A stretch of 8,149 nucleotides of DNA, taken from positions 1-8,149 of the forward strand of contig JAABTE010000106.1 of NCBI GenBank assembly GCA_011390035.1, given 5' to 3'. Below the pieces are notes generated by a model. That model searched no databases, had not been told where the DNA came from, and worked only from the letters and a program-made list of their open reading frames with translations. Each line of letters opens with the position of its first letter. The stretch's first letter is position 1. Origin of the DNA: Desulfobacteraceae bacterium (GTDB lineage Bacteria > Desulfobacterota > Desulfobacteria > Desulfobacterales > JAABSP01). This document shows positions 5,891-8,149 of this stretch, piece by piece. Made by a program: the position numbers and the translations under genes.

Positions 5891-5921
5891 TCAAGCCGTC
5901 GCACGCGGGAGCGCTTGACGG
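5891..5921. other. Two mutually exclusive stems just after rpmF
   Basis: TCAAGC (5891-5896) can pair with GCTTGA (5913-5918), or CCGTC (5896-5900) can pair with GACGG (5917-5921). The arms overlap, so only one stem can form at a time. The element starts 13 bp past the rpmF stop. It resembles the alternative stems of attenuators in form only; no leader peptide or T-run is present. Confidence 0.35.
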
Positions 5922-5933
5922 ATCTGAATTAAT

Positions 5934-6122
5934 TTAAGCTAATCCGGCCTTTTCCTCTACATACGACCGATTGCGGTAGGTGCCGCAGGACGGGCAGATA
6001 TGATGAGGCAGCTTGGCTTCGCCGCACTGGGGGCAGGGGATTACGTTGGGGGCCGCGATCTTCTGATGCGTGCGGCTCTTGTCGCGTCTTGACTTGGAAT
6101 GTCGACGTTTGGGTAAAGCCAT
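5934..6122 (-). CDS. rpmF: 50S ribosomal protein L32
   Basis: L32 is a small basic protein of the large ribosomal subunit. The 62-residue product begins MALPKRRHSKSRRDKSRTHQ, the typical L32 N-terminus. It carries a zinc ribbon with Cys30-x2-Cys33 (CPQC) and Cys43-x2-Cys46 (CPSC), so it is the zinc-binding form. The C-terminus RNRSYVEEKAGLA is also typical. The start at 6122 has AGGAG seven bases upstream. rpmF commonly heads fatty-acid and phospholipid synthesis operons (rpmF-plsX-fabH-fabD-fabG-acpP-fabF in many bacteria), tying ribosome and membrane growth. Here it precedes an acyl-CoA dehydrogenase instead of plsX, with hairpins in the 155-bp gap. Two candidate promoters lie upstream. Confidence 0.97.
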   Translation of the reverse strand: MALPKRRHSKSRRDKSRTHQKIAAPNVIPCPQCGEAKLPHHICPSCGTYRNRSYVEEKAGLA

Positions 6123-6171
6123 CGGTGATCTCCTAATAATTCATTAATCTGTGAACGCCATCTTCCTTCTC

Positions 6172-6195
6172 GTCTCTGAAAAGGACAACAGAGAC
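6172..6195. other. Inverted repeat in the rpmF upstream region
   Basis: GTCTCTG (6172-6178) and CAGAGAC (6189-6195) are perfect 7-bp arms around a ten-base loop. If rpmF is transcribed from the distal promoter, this forms a hairpin in its 5' leader, about 50-70 bases before the ATG. If the proximal promoter is used, it overlaps the start point and would act as a DNA operator instead. Confidence 0.4.
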
Positions 6196-6223
6196 TAGTA
6201 ATTGAATCAGACGCGATTGTCAA
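6195..6223 (-). promoter_or_regulatory. Proximal promoter candidate for rpmF
   Basis: On the minus strand a perfect TTGACA (complement of 6218-6223) is followed after exactly 17 bp by TACTAG (complement of 6195-6200). The -35 is ideal, while the -10 is weak (three of six). The predicted start near 6188 gives a 5' leader of about 65 bases. Confidence 0.5.
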
Positions 6224-6250
6224 TATTTTTTTCCGGTTTGGCCTTGTCAA
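6222..6250 (-). promoter_or_regulatory. Distal promoter candidate for rpmF
   Basis: A second perfect TTGACA on the minus strand (complement of 6245-6250) has AATATT (complement of 6222-6227, four of six matches) at 17-bp spacing. It lies 27 bp behind the proximal -35, and both sit in a direct repeat of TTGTCAAT followed by T-rich sequence. The two may act as tandem promoters. Confidence 0.4.
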
Positions 6251-6256
6251 TCGATT

Positions 6257-6273
6257 TTTGATATGCTATCAAA
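6257..6273. promoter_or_regulatory. Operator-like palindrome TTTGATA-TGC-TATCAAA
   Basis: Perfect 7-bp arms flank a three-base centre. The site sits just upstream of the distal rpmF -35 and about 95 bp upstream of the gltX promoter candidate. The size and symmetry fit a dimeric regulator site. As an alternative, TTGTCA (6244-6249) and TATCAA (6267-6272), 17 bp apart, could be a plus-strand promoter. The bound protein is unknown. Confidence 0.45.
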
Positions 6274-6362
6274 TGCGTTTCGGCATCAGGCCATCCCCCC
6301 GCCCCCGGGATGCGATGGTCTCCACCGTGGCCGCGCCGTCGGGCCCGCCCGGCCCGGATGAC

Positions 6363-6403
6363 TTGTTTGACTATCTACCACATTGTGAAAATAAGTCAAA
6401 CAA
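6363..6403. promoter_or_regulatory. Concentric dyad overlapping the gltX promoter candidate
   Basis: Outer arms TTGTTTGACT (6363-6372) and AGTCAAACAA (6394-6403) are perfect reverse complements. The inner palindrome CACATTGTG (6379-6387) has the same centre, base 6383. The left arm covers the -35 candidate and the right arm covers the -10 candidate of gltX. This is compatible with an operator or, in RNA, a long-loop hairpin. Confidence 0.55.
6367..6395 (+). promoter_or_regulatory. Candidate promoter for gltX
   Basis: TTGACT (6367-6372, five of six) and AATAAG (6390-6395, four of six) are 17 bp apart on the plus strand. The start would be near 6402, giving a leader of about 110 bases before the gltX ATG. 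Both hexamers lie in the dyad at 6363-6403. Confidence 0.45.
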
Positions 6404-6513
6404 AAAAAACAGCCCCAGGGCGGCAAAAAGCACCGCCGCCGGGCCACCGGGGGGCGATGAATTCAATAATACCAAATAATTTAAAACCTTTAACACCTGA
6501 ACAGGAAAAACGA

Positions 6514-7911
6514 ATGGCCACCATAATAACCCGCTTTCCCCCCAGCCCCACGGGATATCTCCACCTTGGCGGCGCCCGCACCGCCCTTTTCAACTGGCTG
6601 TACGCCCGCCACACCGGCGGCCGGTTCGTCCTGCGCATCGAAGACACGGATCAGGCCCGCTCCACCCAGCAGAGCGTGGACGCCATCTTCGAGGCCCTCG
6701 AATGGCTGGGCATCGACTGGGACGAGGGGCCCTACTACCAGTCCCGGCGGTACGATATCTATAACCAGCGCGTGGAAAAGCTGCTGGAAACGGGCCACGC
6801 CTATTATTGCGAATGCTCCACCGAGCGGCTGGAGCGGATGCGTGCAGAGGCCCTGGCCGCGGGCGGCAAGCCCAAGTACGACGGCACATGCCGGGAAAGG
6901 GGCCTGGCCGCCGGCCCCGGCCGGGTGGTGCGCTTTAAGGCGCCCCTTTCCGGAACCACCGTGCTGGAAGACGTGATCAAGGGGCCCATTGTCTTTCAGA
7001 ACGCCGAGCTGGACGATTTTATCATCCTGCGCTCGGACGGCCATCCCACCTACAACTTCGTGGTGGTGGTGGACGACGTGACCATGGGCATCAACCATGT
7101 GATCCGGGGCGACGATCACGTCAACAACACCCCGCGGCAGATCCTTTTATACAAGGCCCTCGGGGCGGATCTGCCCGTCTTCGGCCATGTGCCCATGGTG
7201 TTGGGGCCGGACCGGACGCGGTTGAGCAAGCGCCACGGCGCCATGTCCGTCACCGCCTACCGGGACATGGGCTACCTGCCGGCGGCCATGATCAACTTCC
7301 TGGTGCGCCTGGGCTGGTCATGCGGGGACGAGGAGTTCTTCACAAGAAACGATCTGATCGCCAAGTTTTCCATCGAGAACATCGGCCGCTCCGCCGGCGT
7401 CTTCAACCCGGAAAAGCTGCTGGCCTTAAACGCCGATCACATCAAGGCCACGCCCCCTTCGGAACTGGTCCCGCATCTGGCGCCGTTCCTTGCGCAGCGG
7501 GGCCTGCCCGTGGACGACACCGCCTATATCGAAAAAATCATCCCCACCCTGGCCCCCCGGAGCAAGACCCTGGTGGAGATGGCCGAGGCGGCGCGCTTCT
7601 ATTTTGAAACCGACATCGCCTACGACGAGAAGGCCGCCGCCAAGTTTCTAAAGCCCGAGGCGGCCGAGCCCCTGGCGCTGCTGACGGCCAACCTTAAGGG
7701 CCTGGCCGATTTCGACGAGCCCTCCCTGGAAGCGGCCTTTACAGACGTGATGGACCGCTCTGGCCTGAAGCTGGGCAAGATAGCCCAGCCCGTGCGGGTT
7801 GCCCTCACCGGCGGCACGGTGAGCCCCGGCATCTTCGAGATCATCGCCGTCCTGGGCCCCGAGCGGACCCTGGCCCGGCTGGAAAAGGCGCTGGCTCACA
7901 TCAGGGGTTGA
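6514..7911 (+). CDS. gltX: Glutamyl-tRNA synthetase
   Basis: GluRS is a class I synthetase that ligates glutamate to tRNA-Glu in the cytosol and, in organisms without GlnRS, also to tRNA-Gln for GatCAB amidation. The 465-residue product is full length. The Rossmann fold begins TRFPPSPTGYLHLGGARTALFN, with the HIGH-type motif HLGG at 17-20. RIEDTDQARS is at 41-50, and the KMSKS-type motif LSKRHGA is at 237-243. The zinc-site region has Cys99, Cys101 and Cys126; the fourth ligand position (His127 in E. coli) is Glu128 here, so zinc binding is uncertain. The C-terminal helical anticodon-binding part is present and ends SPGIFEIIAVLGPERTLARLE. The start at 6514 follows AGGA seven bases upstream and the conserved N-terminus; an in-frame ATG at 6457 would add 19 unconserved residues. 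It is divergent from rpmF and is followed after 54 bp by tRNA-Gln. Discriminating or non-discriminating type cannot be told by eye. Confidence 0.96.
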   Translation: MATIITRFPPSPTGYLHLGGARTALFNWLYARHTGGRFVLRIEDTDQARSTQQSVDAIFEALEWLGIDWDEGPYYQSRRYDIYNQRVEKLLETGHAYYCECSTERLERMRAEALAAGGKPKYDGTCRERGLAAGPGRVVRFKAPLSGTTVLEDVIKGPIVFQNAELDDFIILRSDGHPTYNFVVVVDDVTMGINHVIRGDDHVNNTPRQILLYKALGADLPVFGHVPMVLGPDRTRLSKRHGAMSVTAYRDMGYLPAAMINFLVRLGWSCGDEEFFTRNDLIAKFSIENIGRSAGVFNPEKLLALNADHIKATPPSELVPHLAPFLAQRGLPVDDTAYIEKIIPTLAPRSKTLVEMAEAARFYFETDIAYDEKAAAKFLKPEAAEPLALLTANLKGLADFDEPSLEAAFTDVMDRSGLKLGKIAQPVRVALTGGTVSPGIFEIIAVLGPERTLARLEKALAHIRG

Positions 7912-7920
7912 TTTTTTTCC

Positions 7921-7949
7921 TTGACAGGGCCGGTAAAATCGGTTAAAAG
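7921..7949 (+). promoter_or_regulatory. Promoter candidate for tRNA-Gln
   Basis: A perfect TTGACA (7921-7926) lies 17 bp before TAAAAG (7944-7949, four of six). The predicted start near 7957 is about nine bases before the tRNA. It begins only 10 bp after the gltX stop, so the tRNA could be transcribed from this promoter or by read-through from gltX. A T7 run directly after the gltX stop has no clear hairpin before it. Confidence 0.6.
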
Positions 7950-7965
7950 TATTTTTTGATTTTGC

Positions 7966-8039
7966 TGGGAGATCGTCCAGAGGCAGGACAACGGGTTCTG
8001 GCCCCGTTAACCCAGGTTCGAATCCTGGTCTCCCAGCCA
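7966..8039 (+). tRNA. tRNA-Gln, anticodon CUG
   Basis: The 74-base gene folds as a standard cloverleaf. The acceptor stem TGGGAGA pairs with TCTCCCA. The D stem is GTCC/GGAC. The anticodon stem ACGGG/CCCGT closes the loop TTCTGGC, placing anticodon CTG at 7998-8000. The T arm is CCAGG-TTCGAAT-CCTGG. G73 is followed by an encoded CCA. The U1-A72 first pair is a known mark of bacterial tRNA-Gln. It reads CAG codons, so a separate UUG isoacceptor should exist elsewhere in the genome. Confidence 0.96.
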
Positions 8040-8149
8040 CAAAATTCTCCCCTCATAAAGCAATCACGCCTTAGAATACCTGACAAGACGGGTCACAAAA
8101 CGATGTTGCTCCGAGAGAGCCATCCTCATGGGATGCCATAAAACGGCCA

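Larger units (their letters stand above)
6123..6513. other. Divergent rpmF/gltX regulatory region
   Basis: This 391-bp stretch between the divergent rpmF and gltX starts has no supported gene. The part nearest rpmF (about 6123-6275) is AT-rich and holds two minus-strand promoter candidates and two inverted repeats. The middle (about 6276-6360) is very GC-rich, with no signal I can name. The part from 6361 holds a gltX promoter candidate inside a large dyad, then A8, then a GC-rich stretch with a small hairpin (GGCGG 6419-6423 with CCGCC 6433-6437). The last 55 bp before gltX are AT-rich and probably unstructured around the ribosome-binding site. Confidence 0.6.

Noticed and set aside
6041..6250. 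69-residue minus-strand ORF overlapping rpmF
   Set aside because: It covers the rpmF promoter and the N-terminal codons of L32 in another frame, with no family resemblance.
6258..6479. 73-residue plus-strand ORF that might be a gltX leader peptide
   Set aside because: It starts at TTG with no ribosome-binding site and has low-complexity composition. It lies within the regulatory region.
6310..6513. 68-residue N-terminal extension of GluRS
   Set aside because: It crosses the promoter dyad and low-complexity DNA. The conserved GluRS N-terminus starts at 6514.
7912..7920. T-run after gltX as an intrinsic terminator
   Set aside because: No stable hairpin directly precedes it, and it adjoins the tRNA promoter candidate.
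7648..8141. Small ORFs over the gltX end and tRNA-Gln on both strands
   Set aside because: They run through the tRNA gene and its promoter. No ribosome sites or motifs are present.
8100..8149. CATCC/GGATG small dyad after tRNA-Gln as its terminator
   Set aside because: The stem is only five pairs and no T-run follows.

Overview
The window is a GC-rich bacterial chromosomal segment, mostly housekeeping genes. It reads best as a deltaproteobacterium (Desulfobacterota or Myxococcota grade). That guess rests on the high GC, the type II fatty-acid synthesis cluster next to rpmF, a cyclic-nucleotide-binding protein with a C-terminal DUF4388/PATAN-like domain, and a GluRS beside a tRNA-Gln. No taxonomic marker proves it.

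Layout. Bases 1-198 hold the C-terminal end of an unrecognised plus-strand gene. It converges on a minus-strand regulator-like gene (248-1294) across a short 26-bp tandem repeat that contains both stop codons. A gap of about 230 bp packed with small hairpins follows (1295-1525). Next, read on the minus strand from right to left, comes the lipid block: rpmF (6122-5934), an acyl-CoA dehydrogenase (5778-4003), fabG (4006-3266), acpP (3038-2811) and fabF (2767-1526). The dehydrogenase and fabG overlap as ATGA. A 227-bp gap carrying four 31-bp tandem repeats separates fabG from acpP. A 155-bp gap with a 13-bp perfect GC hairpin separates rpmF from the dehydrogenase.

A 391-bp divergent regulatory region (6123-6513) follows, with candidate promoters facing both ways and several inverted repeats. 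On the plus strand come gltX (6514-7911) and, 54 bp later, a tRNA-Gln with a CUG anticodon (7966-8039). I see no gene or clear terminator in 8040-8149.

How the genes fit together. FabG (3-ketoacyl-ACP reductase), AcpP (acyl carrier) and FabF (chain-elongating ketosynthase) are partners in the elongation cycle. The usual companions plsX, fabH and fabD are absent between rpmF and fabG, and a FAD-dependent acyl-CoA dehydrogenase occupies that place. This is the most unusual gene-order feature. GluRS and tRNA-Gln would form a functional pair if the organism makes Gln-tRNA by the indirect GatCAB route, which this window cannot show. I found no mobile element, CRISPR array or clearly novel defence-like system. 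The non-routine content is the set of tandem repeats at 193-256, 3063-3186 and 4255-4344, the dyads at the promoters, and the divergent regulator.
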